Positions 8,326 to 17,592 are shown, counted from the first letter of the stretch. The stretch: DNA of 48,581 nt from Myxococcales bacterium (GCA_007120035.1 SKON01000090.1:1-48581); one strand, 5' to 3'. Numbers and translations are program-made. Notes: generated from the sequence alone by a model not told the origin.

Positions 8326-9009
8326 ATGCGGTTTCAGTCGTTCCGTGACTTCCAGGACGGCGAGTTCCTCGGCGCCCTGGGATTCGACATCGTGATCCAC
8401 CGGCGGTTCCTCAGCGAGCTCCACCTGCCGACGGGGCAGCTCGTGGCCTGCGATCCGCTCTTCTCATTGGACACCGAGCCCTTCTCGGTATCCCTGCCGA
8501 AGGGCAGCCACCCCACCCATCTGGTGATCGCCGAACTCCGCGACGAGCTTCGGGTGGCCTACGCCGTGGTGGACGTGGGCCAGGAGGAGGCCCGCCGATG
8601 GGAGGTCGCCGAGCTGCCGCCCATTCCCGGCGGAGACCCCTTGGCTCCCGTCGACGAGGTGGGCTACGCCGTGGACTCCACGCTGGGAGCATTCCTGGAC
8701 GCTCAGACCGCCTCGGACCTGATGGACTACCAGCAGATCGTGCTCCCCGAGGACGACGACTACGAGCGACACCTCTGGGGACAGATCCGGCGTCGGCGTC
8801 GCCACGGCGTGGGGTTCGCCTCCCTGGAGCTCCGTAAGGATCTGAAGATCCCCGTCCCCGACGACCGCAACCTCCTGGCCTTCGACGCCGGGTTCGGGCC
8901 GGGCTATTACCCGACCTATCTGGGGTATGACGAAGAGGGAGCGCTGACCCGAGTGGTCACCGACTTTGACGTCCTAGATTTGCGCTTCCCCTCGTTTCCA
9001 TTACGATGA
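8326..9009 (+). CDS. DUF4241 domain protein
   Basis: The 227-residue soluble protein ends with a block of the form AGFGPGYYPTYLGYDEEG followed by LTRVVTDFDVL. This matches the C-terminal signature of the DUF4241 family (Gly-rich loop, YPxYxGxDxxG, then VxDFxVL). The middle has DEVGYAVDSTLGAFLD, also typical of that family. The function is unknown; members are found as isolated genes and sometimes near toxin or immunity genes. It lies alone between tpiA and the TonB receptor, with no clear Shine-Dalgarno at ATG 8326. Confidence 0.75.
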   Translation: MRFQSFRDFQDGEFLGALGFDIVIHRRFLSELHLPTGQLVACDPLFSLDTEPFSVSLPKGSHPTHLVIAELRDELRVAYAVVDVGQEEARRWEVAELPPIPGGDPLAPVDEVGYAVDSTLGAFLDAQTASDLMDYQQIVLPEDDDYERHLWGQIRRRRRHGVGFASLELRKDLKIPVPDDRNLLAFDAGFGPGYYPTYLGYDEEGALTRVVTDFDVLDLRFPSFPLR

Positions 9010-9063
9010 ATGCGGTCTCGTCATGGCGACGTTAGCTTTTATTGTCTTGGTTTAAGGTCTCGA

Positions 9064-11292
9064 GTGAAACTGAAAGTCGTTATCATCCTTGTGGTATTGG
9101 TTTCGATCCCTGCCTTCGCTGAGGAACCACAAGAGCCACAAGAAGAAGTGCAGGAGACCCCCGTGACGACGGTGACCACCACGGCACGGGCGGCTACGCC
9201 GGCCTTTCAGACAGATCGAAGTGTCGGGGTGGTCGATGAAGCGGAGATCGCTGAGCGACAGCCGTCAACGATGGCTGACGTGATCGCCGAGGAGCCTGGC
9301 GTGTATCGGCAGGCGACCAACCGAGGTTCCGACAGCGTGTACATGCGAGGGTTGATCGGGCCGGAGAACCTGATCGTCGTCGACGGCGTCCGGTTCAATC
9401 AATCTACCTTTCGGACCGGCCCCAACCAATATCTGGCGACCCTCGATCCCTGGGCGATGGGGCGAGCCGAGGTGGTTCGTGGGCCCGGGGGGGTACTCTT
9501 CGGTAGCGGTGCCATGGGGGGGGTCGTGCAATTCTTTCCTCGGCAGATCCCCGCCGATCCCCTGTCGGGCCGGGCGATCTTTCACTTCGGGAGCGCCGAT
9601 CGGACTCTGGGTGGGGCCTTCGACGGGGCGATGCGCCGTGGGCCCCTGGGGATCACCCTGGGAGGCAGCCTCCGGGACCACGGGGAACTGAGAGCGGGGA
9701 CCCGGGGAGGGGAGGGCCTCTTCCTGTCCGCCGAGGAGGACGGGAGGTTCCTGGGAAGCGAGTTTCGCCAGATCTTCTGGCGCCTCGGCGTGGAGACCGA
9801 CATTTCGGAGGCCACGGACTTTCGGCTGACCTATATGGGAGGGGAGATCGACGACGCCCGCCGCACAGACCAACTCGGCCGTGGCCAGATCCGCAGTACG
9901 GATAACCGGGACGATCTCCTCTTGGCACACCTGCGGACCTTCGGCGCTCCCTTCGCCGAGGAGTTGACGGTCTTCGCCGCTTACCACCGGACCGAAGAGG
10001 AGGTCCGTCGGTACCAATGCAGCACAGAGACCTTGGACCGCCAGGCCTGCGCGGCCTTGAACCCCCGGGTCTTGGATACTCGGCGGGATCTTCGAGACGT
10101 GGTGAACACCGTGGGCGCTGGAACGGTCGCGACCTCGTCAGTGCTCCCGATGCTGCGCCTGACCTACGGCGGGGAGTTCTACCACGATCACGTGCTCTCG
10201 TCCCGGTTTGACTCCGTCGGGCCCGATCTGGAGATGGCTCGACAGGATCGCGGTAATTTTGCCGACGGTTCTACCTACACGACGATGGGGGTGTTCACTC
10301 ACGGCGACTACAGCCTGTGGGCGTCAGGTCTCCACGAGGTGGCGCTGACAGGGGGGGCTCGGGTGGAGCACTTTCGGGCCGAGGCCCCGGAGGTCACCCC
10401 CGAGATCGGCGACGTCACCTTCGACAACACCGGGTTGGTCGGAGCCCTGGGGGTGAGCTACCTCTTCGACACCCACCTGAATGCATACTTCAACTGGAGC
10501 CAGGGATTTCGATCCCCCAACCTTCAAGAATCCACGGTCCTGGGAGACACGGGGAACTTCTACGAGGTCCCAAACCCCGATCTTCGACCGGAGCGGAGCG
10601 ACACTTTTGAGCTGGGCCTCAAGACGGATCTGGCCGGGACTCAGGTGGCCCTCAGCCTCTTTTCGAGCCTCCTGAGGGATCGAATCACCGGCGTCGATGG
10701 GGAGTTTGAGGGACAGGAGGAGATCGACGGAAAGCCGATCCGGATCCGGGTCAACGCCGACCGGGCCTACTTCTACGGCGCCGAACTCGGCTTTCGTTCC
10801 CGGCCCGTTTCGCCTGTGGAGTTCTTCGGAAACCTGGCATGGATCGACGGGGCTGTGGAGAGCGGCTCCGAGGATCCGTTCTTCGAGGCCGGGCCGTTGC
10901 ACGGCCTCTTCGCAGGGGATCGCCAATGGACGACCCCTCGTCGGCTACCGCCGCTGCAGTTCATGGCTGGTATGACCTACCACATTGAGGCTCTGGATCT
11001 CTCCGCCACGGTGTTCGCCCAGGGAGCAGGGCCCCAGACCCGCCTCTCCAGCGGCGATCGAAATGATCTGAGGATCTGCGAAATCGATCACGGAGTGCTC
11101 GCCGCCGACGGGGCCTGCGAGGGCACCCCGGGATGGGCGACCCTCAACGCCCGCGCCTCCTACGACCTCGCCGAGCACCTTCAGGTGCAGCTCGCCGTCA
11201 CGAACCTCCTGGACCAACGGTACCAGTACCACGGCTCCGGGCTTTTTGGCCCGGGCCGCCAGGCGTTGCTGACGTTGACCTCTCGTCTCTGA
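9064..11292 (+). CDS. TonB-dependent outer-membrane receptor
   Basis: The protein (about 742 aa) is an outer-membrane gated importer energised by TonB. The preferred start is GTG 9064, with AAGG six bases upstream, because it opens directly on a good signal peptide (VKLKVVIILVVLVSIPAFA, then AEEPQ). ATG 9010 would place a polar stretch ahead of it. After a TonB-box-like TPVTTVTTTARA, the plug domain contains VVDGVRFNQ, RAEVVRGPGGVLFGSGAMGG and GVVQFF. The barrel has many aromatic beta strands, including the LNAYFNWSQGFRSPNLQE region typical of the hemin/siderophore receptor branch. It ends in NLLDQRYQYHGSG and terminal SRL rather than Phe. The ligand is unknown; no Fur box was recognised. Confidence 0.9.
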   Translation: MKLKVVIILVVLVSIPAFAEEPQEPQEEVQETPVTTVTTTARAATPAFQTDRSVGVVDEAEIAERQPSTMADVIAEEPGVYRQATNRGSDSVYMRGLIGPENLIVVDGVRFNQSTFRTGPNQYLATLDPWAMGRAEVVRGPGGVLFGSGAMGGVVQFFPRQIPADPLSGRAIFHFGSADRTLGGAFDGAMRRGPLGITLGGSLRDHGELRAGTRGGEGLFLSAEEDGRFLGSEFRQIFWRLGVETDISEATDFRLTYMGGEIDDARRTDQLGRGQIRSTDNRDDLLLAHLRTFGAPFAEELTVFAAYHRTEEEVRRYQCSTETLDRQACAALNPRVLDTRRDLRDVVNTVGAGTVATSSVLPMLRLTYGGEFYHDHVLSSRFDSVGPDLEMARQDRGNFADGSTYTTMGVFTHGDYSLWASGLHEVALTGGARVEHFRAEAPEVTPEIGDVTFDNTGLVGALGVSYLFDTHLNAYFNWSQGFRSPNLQESTVLGDTGNFYEVPNPDLRPERSDTFELGLKTDLAGTQVALSLFSSLLRDRITGVDGEFEGQEEIDGKPIRIRVNADRAYFYGAELGFRSRPVSPVEFFGNLAWIDGAVESGSEDPFFEAGPLHGLFAGDRQWTTPRRLPPLQFMAGMTYHIEALDLSATVFAQGAGPQTRLSSGDRNDLRICEIDHGVLAADGACEGTPGWATLNARASYDLAEHLQVQLAVTNLLDQRYQYHGSGLFGPGRQALLTLTSRL

Positions 11293-11294
11293 GC

Positions 11295-11310
11295 CGAACC
11301 TCGGGGTTCG
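11295..11310. terminator. Small hairpin between convergent genes
   Basis: CGAACC (11295-11300) and GGTTCG (11305-11310) form a six-pair stem with a TCGG loop in the 29-nt gap between the receptor and the convergent large gene. There is no T tract, so terminator function is tentative. Confidence 0.4.
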
Positions 11311-11321
11311 CCAATCGAACC

Positions 11322-14300
11322 TCAGCCCGACTGGGCCTCGAAGAACTGGGAGAGCTCCTGCTGAGCCCGCTGGCGGAGCTTGGAAGGCTGGTTGGGGTGG
11401 TAGTTGATCTTCAGGCCCGGGAGCTGGTCGATCTCGTCGAAGGCCATCAGCCGGATCTCCTCGTCGCCGCTGTTCATGGCGTCGACCAGCCACTGCCATC
11501 GGGGTTGCTCCTGGGCGGTGTCCCACCACTGCTTCCAATCCGGCGTCGATGGCTGCAGAGGCTGGAAGGTGATCTCCTGGAGGGCCCGATGGATGGTCCT
11601 GAGTACTCGGTCCGGGTGGCCATCCATGGCGTCGATCAGCAGCGGCACCGATGGGAGATCCTTCAGACGACGGAGGCTCTCGGCGGCGACTTCGAGCCGG
11701 AGCTCGTCGTCGTTCTCTCGAACCACCTCTCGGAGGGGCTCTAAGATCGAGGTCTTAAACCCTTCGAAATGCCGATGGGAGAAGGCGATGTCCTGGGCCA
11801 ATGTGCGAGTCTGTTGATCCCGATCGAAGAGCCTCTCAAAGAGGGAGTCCAAGACGTCCTCGGCGGGGAGCTCCGTCAGCAGATAGGTAGCGTAGAACCG
11901 CGCGTCCAGGCTGGTGTCATCCAGAAACTGCTCCACCAAAGACAGCGACGGCGCGCCGATACGAACCAGGGTCTCCAGTACCGGCCCGTGCTCGCTCACG
12001 GGGGGCATGTTGGTGACCGTGAACTGGTACCGGTCCACATAGAGGCGTCCGGGGAACCGCTCGGCGAGCTCTTCCATGACGGCCACACCGGCGCGGGACA
12101 GATACTGAGCGGCCTTGAAAGCGATGCCCGGGTCCCGGCTGTCCAAGAGCTCCAGGTTCTCGAGGATCTCGATGGCGATCCCGGAGTTACTCAACGACTC
12201 CAGGGCCTCCACGGGGATGGTTTTGGGGCTGGAGACCTCATCGAATCCTCGCCCGGAAGACTCCATATCATCGAGGAGCTGCCCAAACCCCTGGGTCTGG
12301 CCCGTGGAGGGGCCCATGCGTACGGTTCCTCCCGGTCGGGCATCATCGGGAGGCTCCTCGGCCTCGTCGAGCCACGACGAAGAGTCGCCGAGGTCTGTCG
12401 CCTCGGAGCTCTCGGGGGGAGCTTCCTTGCGCAGGAGTGAGGACATGGCCGCGGCGCCGGTCCCCAGCATGGTCCGGCCGGTGATCGACTCGTCGCGATC
12501 AAAGCCGCTCTCGGCCACGCTCATCTCTTCCTGGCTGGCGCGCTTCTCGGTGAGAGCCTTCCGGACGCTGGGGGGGCGGCGGAAGATCTGGGCCATGGGG
12601 ACCCCGGAGGCATCGGTGGGGATCACCAGGCGGCGAGTCGCTCGTGGGGCCTCCTCGGCGACGTCGGCCATGGAGAATCCGCCCAGGGAGGTGGTCCCCG
12701 CAGACTCGAAGACCAGGCCTTCTTCTTTCACCTCTGGCTCTTCGACGACGGGCTCTTCGACGACGGGCTCTTCGACGACGGGCTCTTCGACGACGGGCTC
12801 CTCCACGTCGGAGGGCTCGGCCTCCTCCTCGTCCGGGGGCAGCATGTCCCGTTTGCGGAGCGAGCCCGTGACCTGAGGGAACCGGAAGTTGGACTTCTTG
12901 GGACGCGGTTTCAGTTCATCGGGTCTCTTCTTTTTTCCGTAGCTGAGAATCCCGGTCCATCCGGAGTCAACGTCCTTCTCATCTTCGTCCTCAGCCTCTT
13001 CCTGAGCGTCGTGGTCTTCGGGAGACTCTTCGGGAACCTCAGCCTCTGAAGGCTCGTCGGGAACCTCGGCCTCCGAGGACTCTTCGCCGCCGAAGTATTC
13101 TTCGGGCATGGCTTCGGACTCGGAGTCCGATCCTGATCCCTGACCGGTGATGAAGTCGCCGAAGGAGCTGTCCTGGAGGGCGGGCATCCCGAAGGTGGTG
13201 GCCCCGGGATCGAGGGTTATCTCCGATTCGGAAGGCTCGGACGGTACGGAGGGCTCCGGTGGAACGGAGGCCTCCGATTGGCTCGAGAGGGCTGACGCCA
13301 CGGCGCTGGTCATCTCCGGCGTCGGCTGCTCCTCCAGCACCTGGCTGATGTCCACGATCTCCCAACGGTGTCGTTCCGTACCGGTGCGGCGGGCGATCCG
13401 CTCCTCTACCAGGGATTCTTCCATCCCCAGTCCGAGCCGAATACGGGGCTTCGGCAGAGGCGGGATCCGTTGAGCTGGAGGCGGGAGGATATCCTGCTTG
13501 GCACGCCGGATCATCTCTTGGAGCTGGTCGCCGATTCGCTCGGCGGCTTTAGACAGGGCGGTGCCGTCGAATCCGTCGGAGATCTCCTCCAGCCGGATGC
13601 TCGCCACCGGGTCCGTGGGGACTCCCATCAGCGCCATGGCCGTACGACCGGCGATCCGCACCGGGACGGTCACGACCACCGGGGGGAGCTCGGCGTGCAG
13701 TCCCTCAAAGACGGGGGTCAGGCTGAGATCTTCTGGGCTCCCTGCCAGGAGCTCATCGGAGTCGGCCAGGACCGTCTGGGCGCCGGGCCCGATCTCCGCC
13801 GATCGGAGGGCCATCACGTCGTCGAATCGGTCCAAGAGCTCCGGCCAATCCTCCATGAAATAGGGCTGCACCCCGCCGCGACCCACCACCAGAATCAGCC
13901 GGTGGGTCAGCCATTGGGCGGCGTACCCCAGGAGGACCTTCAGGAGGGTGTCTCGGTCGAAGCAATTCTCCACGAAGTCCCAGAGGTCGGCCTCGTCCCA
14001 TTGATCGACCTGCAAGGGATCGGAGTTCTTCAGAGCCTCATGGACGTCGACCCCATCGGAGGACGCAAACCCCAGCGCCACCGGGTGAGCTCGTAGATAG
14101 GCGTTCGACCAGAGAGGAAGGGGTTCCCCGAAGAATACGTGCCGGGCCTGCAAGAATCGCAGCGCCGGCCAGATATACTGGTTGATCGGGGCTCCCAGGG
14201 CCTCTTCCAGGGTCGCCTCGGCGTCTTCACCCAGGGGCTCCACGACGACCACGTCGATCTCGGACCGCCGTCGCCGCACGGGCAGCGCCCGGTGTTCCAG

Positions 14301-14546
14301 CAAGACCGCAGGCTCCACGCGCCGAAAGAGACTCCGATCGATGAAGAGTCCCTCTCGATACCCCGCGGGCACGCAGTCGTAGGCGATCGCCAGGGCCCGG
14401 AGCACGGACTCTTCTTCCATGAGCTCCGACGAGATCAACGCCGCCGCTGCGACGTCCCCGTAGTCGTCGCGGAGCTTCCTCACAGAGGCGCTCTGCAGCG
14501 TCCCCTCTTCGACCAGATGTTCGAGCACTCGGTCTTGATAAACCAC
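11322..14546 (-). CDS. Large GspE-N (MshEN)-like / HEAT-repeat protein without ATPase domain
   Basis: The 1074-residue protein starts at a GTG with GGGAG nine bases upstream. Residues 1-145 resemble the N-terminal domain of type II secretion/type IV pilus ATPases (GspE/MshE N domain, sometimes a cyclic-di-GMP sensor): a helical start (VLEHLVEEGTLQ), then a domain with LPVRRRRSEIDVVVVEP. No Walker motif follows, so it is not a secretion ATPase. The centre (about 370-700) is acidic, Ser/Glu/Pro-rich and holds four VVEEP units. The C-terminal 300 residues form helical pairs like HEAT repeats (AQYLSRAGVAVMEELAERF; ESLRRLKDLPSVPLLIDAM). It probably acts as a cytoplasmic scaffold; the role is unknown. 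The closest analogues are expected in Myxococcota. Confidence 0.7.
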   Translation of the reverse strand: MVYQDRVLEHLVEEGTLQSASVRKLRDDYGDVAAAALISSELMEEESVLRALAIAYDCVPAGYREGLFIDRSLFRRVEPAVLLEHRALPVRRRRSEIDVVVVEPLGEDAEATLEEALGAPINQYIWPALRFLQARHVFFGEPLPLWSNAYLRAHPVALGFASSDGVDVHEALKNSDPLQVDQWDEADLWDFVENCFDRDTLLKVLLGYAAQWLTHRLILVVGRGGVQPYFMEDWPELLDRFDDVMALRSAEIGPGAQTVLADSDELLAGSPEDLSLTPVFEGLHAELPPVVVTVPVRIAGRTAMALMGVPTDPVASIRLEEISDGFDGTALSKAAERIGDQLQEMIRRAKQDILPPPAQRIPPLPKPRIRLGLGMEESLVEERIARRTGTERHRWEIVDISQVLEEQPTPEMTSAVASALSSQSEASVPPEPSVPSEPSESEITLDPGATTFGMPALQDSSFGDFITGQGSGSDSESEAMPEEYFGGEESSEAEVPDEPSEAEVPEESPEDHDAQEEAEDEDEKDVDSGWTGILSYGKKKRPDELKPRPKKSNFRFPQVTGSLRKRDMLPPDEEEAEPSDVEEPVVEEPVVEEPVVEEPVVEEPEVKEEGLVFESAGTTSLGGFSMADVAEEAPRATRRLVIPTDASGVPMAQIFRRPPSVRKALTEKRASQEEMSVAESGFDRDESITGRTMLGTGAAAMSSLLRKEAPPESSEATDLGDSSSWLDEAEEPPDDARPGGTVRMGPSTGQTQGFGQLLDDMESSGRGFDEVSSPKTIPVEALESLSNSGIAIEILENLELLDSRDPGIAFKAAQYLSRAGVAVMEELAERFPGRLYVDRYQFTVTNMPPVSEHGPVLETLVRIGAPSLSLVEQFLDDTSLDARFYATYLLTELPAEDVLDSLFERLFDRDQQTRTLAQDIAFSHRHFEGFKTSILEPLREVVRENDDELRLEVAAESLRRLKDLPSVPLLIDAMDGHPDRVLRTIHRALQEITFQPLQPSTPDWKQWWDTAQEQPRWQWLVDAMNSGDEEIRLMAFDEIDQLPGLKINYHPNQPSKLRQRAQQELSQFFEAQSG
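12741..12800 (-). repeat. Four 15-bp tandem repeats coding VVEEP
   Basis: TTCGACGACGGGCTC is repeated four times without interruption, coding Pro-Val-Val-Glu-Glu units in the linker of the large GspE-N/HEAT protein. Copy number may vary among strains by slippage without disturbing the frame. Confidence 0.9.
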
Positions 14547-14667
14547 TTGCCGGTCTCCCTGAATAGCTCGTCGCTCCGGCGAACCTCACCAGCGAGATCT
14601 CAGAAGAGACGAGTGAGGGTATCCTAAGACGCCAGACCCGAATCGGCAAGCCCTCGGGTGACTAATG

Positions 14668-15014
14668 GGGAGTGATCGGTTTCCGTCGGTGGGATGTCTC
14701 CATTCCGCAGCGGGCCTTGGCCCGCGAGGACGTTCGGGTCGCTGTCTCAGGCCCGACTCGCTTTCGCCTCGTGGCCTTGGCCCGAGGAGAGGTGCCGGTT
14801 TCGCCTCCTGGGGTCGCTGTGGACCAAATTCGCCTCCTGGGATCGCTGGAGGATGAACCCCCGAGGAGGACCGATTTGTGTGACGGAGACAGAGGGCGGC
14901 GCGGAACCTCCCCTCGGGCCAAGGCCACGAGGCTTGGCGAGTCGGGCTACGCCCGAGGGTCCTCGCGGGCCAAGGCCCGCTGCGGGCTGCGGGTCCACCG
15001 ATCGCCGTGGATCA
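14668..15014. repeat. Long imperfect inverted-repeat element (about 350 bp) downstream of mtfA
   Basis: This fills most of the 500-nt gene-free stretch 14547-15046. The core left arm 14705-14788 and right arm about 14911-14984 are imperfect reverse complements. They begin with CAGCGGGCCTTGGCCCGCG and end with CTCGTGGCCTTGGCCCGAG against its complement. Weaker complementarity extends outward to about 14668 and 15014. The central loop contains a direct duplication of TTCGCCTCCTGGG (about 14808 and 14830). No transposase, target duplication or ORF of note is present. It resembles a BIME- or MITE-like palindromic element placed 3' of mtfA and 5' of the GspE-N gene. Confidence 0.8.
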
Positions 15015-15046
15015 CATCTGTGACCGATGGGGAGTGAGCGCAAAGC

Positions 15047-15871
15047 TCAGATAAAATTGCCGTCCAGGGGATCGGGGGGGAGCAAGAAAGGACGCCCCAT
15101 TTCGCGGACTTCCTCGTCTTCGTCGTGGCTCTCACAGGTGCAGGGGATCACAATGGGGTCGATCCGAAAGTACCGTCGCAAAAGCTCGAAGAGATCCGGG
15201 GCTTCATAGGCCATCAGGTCGGGGAGATCGAAGAAGGACTCCACGGCGACGGCGAAGAACTCCGAGGCGTCCGTGGCGCCATAGTGATCCAGGAAGCTCT
15301 CCTCCGGGCGGTCCCGAATGGCTTCGAAGTACTTGGTGAACACCGTCGCCCAGGGCTCATAGTCGGCGCCCCTGTGGAGCACCGGGGTGCCGTCGAAGTA
15401 TCCGCTGGACATGTCCAGGATATGGGCCAGCTCGTGGAGCACCGGGTTGAGGGCCACGCAGGGAAACCGGAGGCTCTCTTCCACGGAGGGCCAGCTCAAG
15501 ACGACCGTGCCGAAGGGGTGGGCCTCCCCGAGCATCGGCCCGGGCAGGTCGTCGTCGGGGCGAACGAAGTCCACGCCGTACACCACGAATTCGCTGAGAC
15601 GATCAAAGACGTTCTCCGGCAGTCCGCGGGCCATCCGGGCCCCCTGGGCGGCGATGATCACCTGCACCCGCTCGGTGAGCTCGAAGTCCATGGCGCCTAC
15701 CCAATGCTTCTCCCAGACCAGGATCTTCAGGTGGTGAAGAAAGGTCCGAGCCTCTTCCGGAGGGAGGAGATCGAAGATCGGCAAGTACTCCGTGACATAG
15801 TCGATCCACTCCGGGGGGATCTCCCGAGCCAGGGTGTGCCGCCGCCGGGCGCCTTTGAAGAGACGGAACAT
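15047..15871 (-). CDS. mtfA: MtfA-type zinc-dependent peptidase (M90)
   Basis: The 274-residue protein shows the M90/MtfA zinc site HELAH at 146-150 (VLHELAHILDM), followed by DGTPV and then the helical block ASEFFAVAVESFFDLP, whose Glu is the probable third ligand. Upstream are VWEKHWVGA and ITAAQGARM-like elements typical of the family (VIIAAQGARM). In E. coli MtfA binds the repressor Mlc and has aminopeptidase activity; the role here need not be the same. The first bases after the signal-less N-terminus (MFRLFKGARRRH) suggest a cytosolic protein. It starts four nt after the outer-membrane protein gene stops, so the two are co-transcribed. Its 3' flank is the long inverted repeat. Confidence 0.87.
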   Translation of the reverse strand: MFRLFKGARRRHTLAREIPPEWIDYVTEYLPIFDLLPPEEARTFLHHLKILVWEKHWVGAMDFELTERVQVIIAAQGARMARGLPENVFDRLSEFVVYGVDFVRPDDDLPGPMLGEAHPFGTVVLSWPSVEESLRFPCVALNPVLHELAHILDMSSGYFDGTPVLHRGADYEPWATVFTKYFEAIRDRPEESFLDHYGATDASEFFAVAVESFFDLPDLMAYEAPDLFELLRRYFRIDPIVIPCTCESHDEDEEVREMGRPFLLPPDPLDGNFI

Positions 15872-15875
15872 CAGG

Positions 15876-17162
15876 TCAGAACCGGTAGCCCACGGTGACT
15901 CCTCCCTGGTGGAGGGTGTCCCGGGTCTGGGCGGCCTGCTGTAGGACCTGGGGCGCCTCGTAGGCCATGGAGAACCGGTAGAACCCGTAGGTTCCGCTGA
16001 TCACCACGGGATCGAAGAGCTCCAGGTGAAGCCCGGACTCCACCCCGAACCCGAGCCGGCTGGAAGCGTCCCCGTAGGCCCCGGCGGAGTTGGAGCTGTG
16101 CAACACGCCCAGGTAGAGCCCGTCGAACTGGAAGGTCATCAGGCGACCGAAGGCGTAGTCGATCCCGGCGCCCAGCCGGGCTGATACATATCCGTGGCCC
16201 GTGTAGTTGGGGTTCGCGTCCAGGGCGATGTTGAAGATCTCTAAGCCCCCGATTCCCCGCACGCGGAAGGCCGACGAGAGGGCCATCAGGTATTGGAGGT
16301 CGGCGCCGACCCGCAAGAACGTCCCCCGGAGGTCTTCGTCTCCGAAGTCCGTGCCGAAGGGGGCCCACCCCAGCCGGGCCGAGGCCACGAGTCCGGCGTC
16401 GCCGCCGGTGAAGGTCGTGAAGAGGGCGTCCACGGAGAGGGCCACCCCCATCAGGGAGGTCAGGTGGGTCACGGAGTACACCCCTTCCGGTTGGTCGAGG
16501 TTCATCAGGCGCTGACCCATCAGGAGACCACCCCGGGCAGCCACGTAGGGCTGGAGATTGCCCTCGTCGGGGTGGATCTCCATGGGCTCCTCGTCGACCT
16601 CTTCCTCTTCTTCGGCCGCCGCGGCCTGGGCCTCGGCGATACGAGCCTCCTCCAGATCCCGGCGATATCCCCGGACCTCGGGGACCAGGGAGAGGAAGAC
16701 TTCTTGCAGTGCGTCCAGGGCGTTGTCGTCGGAGAGGGTGCCCCGGGAGAGGGACCGTCGGACGTCGGCGATCTCCCAGCCCTGGGGACCGATCACCACG
16801 ATCTGGGCGGTGCCGCTGAAGGTGTCGTGGACCAGCACGCCCTCCCGATCGGTGGCTCGCAACACCAGCTCAAACTCGTCGATCAACACCTCTCGGCGGG
16901 AGCCTTGCGCGAAGTCACTCAGGACCAGCCCTGCGCTCTCGGCGACGGCCACGAACTCTCCTGCGTCCATCAGGTCGATCTGGGGGCTCTCCACGAGCAT
17001 GGACTCCACGACCTGAAAGGACGCGGCGCTGCCGCTGTCCCCGGCGTTGATGTAGGCCAGGCGCAGGGGCGACTCGTCTTCCTGGGAAGCGGCCGGGGCG
17101 GCCAGGGCGGTGGCGGCCACGAGGGCCAGGGGAAAGAGGATCCGTTGGGTCAGTGGGCGCAT
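15876..17162 (-). CDS. Predicted outer-membrane beta-barrel protein, unknown function
   Basis: The 428-residue product has a Sec signal peptide (RILFPLALVAATALAAPAAS) and then a periplasmic domain of about 170 residues with alternating beta/alpha character (VVESMLVESPQIDLMDAGEFVAVAE), reminiscent of a small lipoprotein-synthesis or secretin-like domain. An acidic Ala/Glu linker (EEEEEVDEEP) follows, then a beta-barrel half with repeated Gly/aromatic strands and a terminal GVTVGYRF, the C-terminal Phe expected for BAM insertion. The family is not recognised. It is co-transcribed with the mtfA-like gene. Its translation start, ATG 17162, lacks a strong Shine-Dalgarno. Confidence 0.65.
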   Translation of the reverse strand: MRPLTQRILFPLALVAATALAAPAASQEDESPLRLAYINAGDSGSAASFQVVESMLVESPQIDLMDAGEFVAVAESAGLVLSDFAQGSRREVLIDEFELVLRATDREGVLVHDTFSGTAQIVVIGPQGWEIADVRRSLSRGTLSDDNALDALQEVFLSLVPEVRGYRRDLEEARIAEAQAAAAEEEEEVDEEPMEIHPDEGNLQPYVAARGGLLMGQRLMNLDQPEGVYSVTHLTSLMGVALSVDALFTTFTGGDAGLVASARLGWAPFGTDFGDEDLRGTFLRVGADLQYLMALSSAFRVRGIGGLEIFNIALDANPNYTGHGYVSARLGAGIDYAFGRLMTFQFDGLYLGVLHSSNSAGAYGDASSRLGFGVESGLHLELFDPVVISGTYGFYRFSMAYEAPQVLQQAAQTRDTLHQGGVTVGYRF

Positions 17163-17328
17163 GAACGACTCGTCGCGTCAGGTCATTACAGGTGTAACCC
17201 ATACGGCGGCGACGGTCCACTAAGGAGGGGTTGGGCGCGGTTCCGAAACGTCGGGACAGGTTCGTTGGGCGGTCGCTGGCGCCGCCCGGGGGCGCAACGA
17301 AGCCGCCACCTCCGACTCGAGCCTGCCT

Positions 17329-17518
17329 CCGGAGCCCTGCCGCCTCTGGCGCAGGTGTCCTCACCACCACATCCCCACTTCCCAAGCTCCGGTGCTCCTC
17401 CCCACACCGCACACCGCCGGTTCTTACGCCGAGAGCCGCCACCGTCGAGGTCGGCTCCACCTCCACCGCTCACTTGCACACTCGGTGAACACCTGCGCCG
17501 GAGGCGGCAGGGCTCCGG
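17329..17518. repeat. Inverted repeat with nested direct repeat, 17.3-17.6 kb
   Basis: Within the 486-nt gene-free stretch 17163-17648, a 35-37 bp arm at 17329-17365 (starting CCGGAGCCCTGCCGCCTC) is nearly complementary to 17484-17518 (ending GGCGGCAGGGCTCCGG). A direct duplication follows each arm: GCTCCGGTGCTCCTCCC near 17386 and again near 17512, each leading to a GTTCTYACGCC end. No ORF or transposase is present. The remainder of the stretch shows nothing else convincing except the shared repeat at 17553-17592. Confidence 0.8.
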
Positions 17519-17552
17519 TGCTCCTCCCTCCCTTGCAAACCACCCGTTCTCA

Positions 17553-17592
17553 CGCCCAAACTCGACGCCATCTGCGCACCCCCACGAACCGG
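17553..17592. repeat. Dispersed repeat copy 1 (shared with 33696-33738)
   Basis: The segment CGCCCAAACTCGACGCCATC then GCACCCCCACGAACCGG matches a copy at 33696-33738 with three or four differences. Both copies lie just 3' of a minus-strand gene in the same orientation, here 57 nt after the glycosyltransferase stop. Confidence 0.8.

Noticed and set aside
9010..9063. ATG 9010 as start of the TonB receptor
   Set aside because: It would put about 18 polar residues before the signal peptide; GTG 9064 has AAGG and opens directly on the signal sequence.
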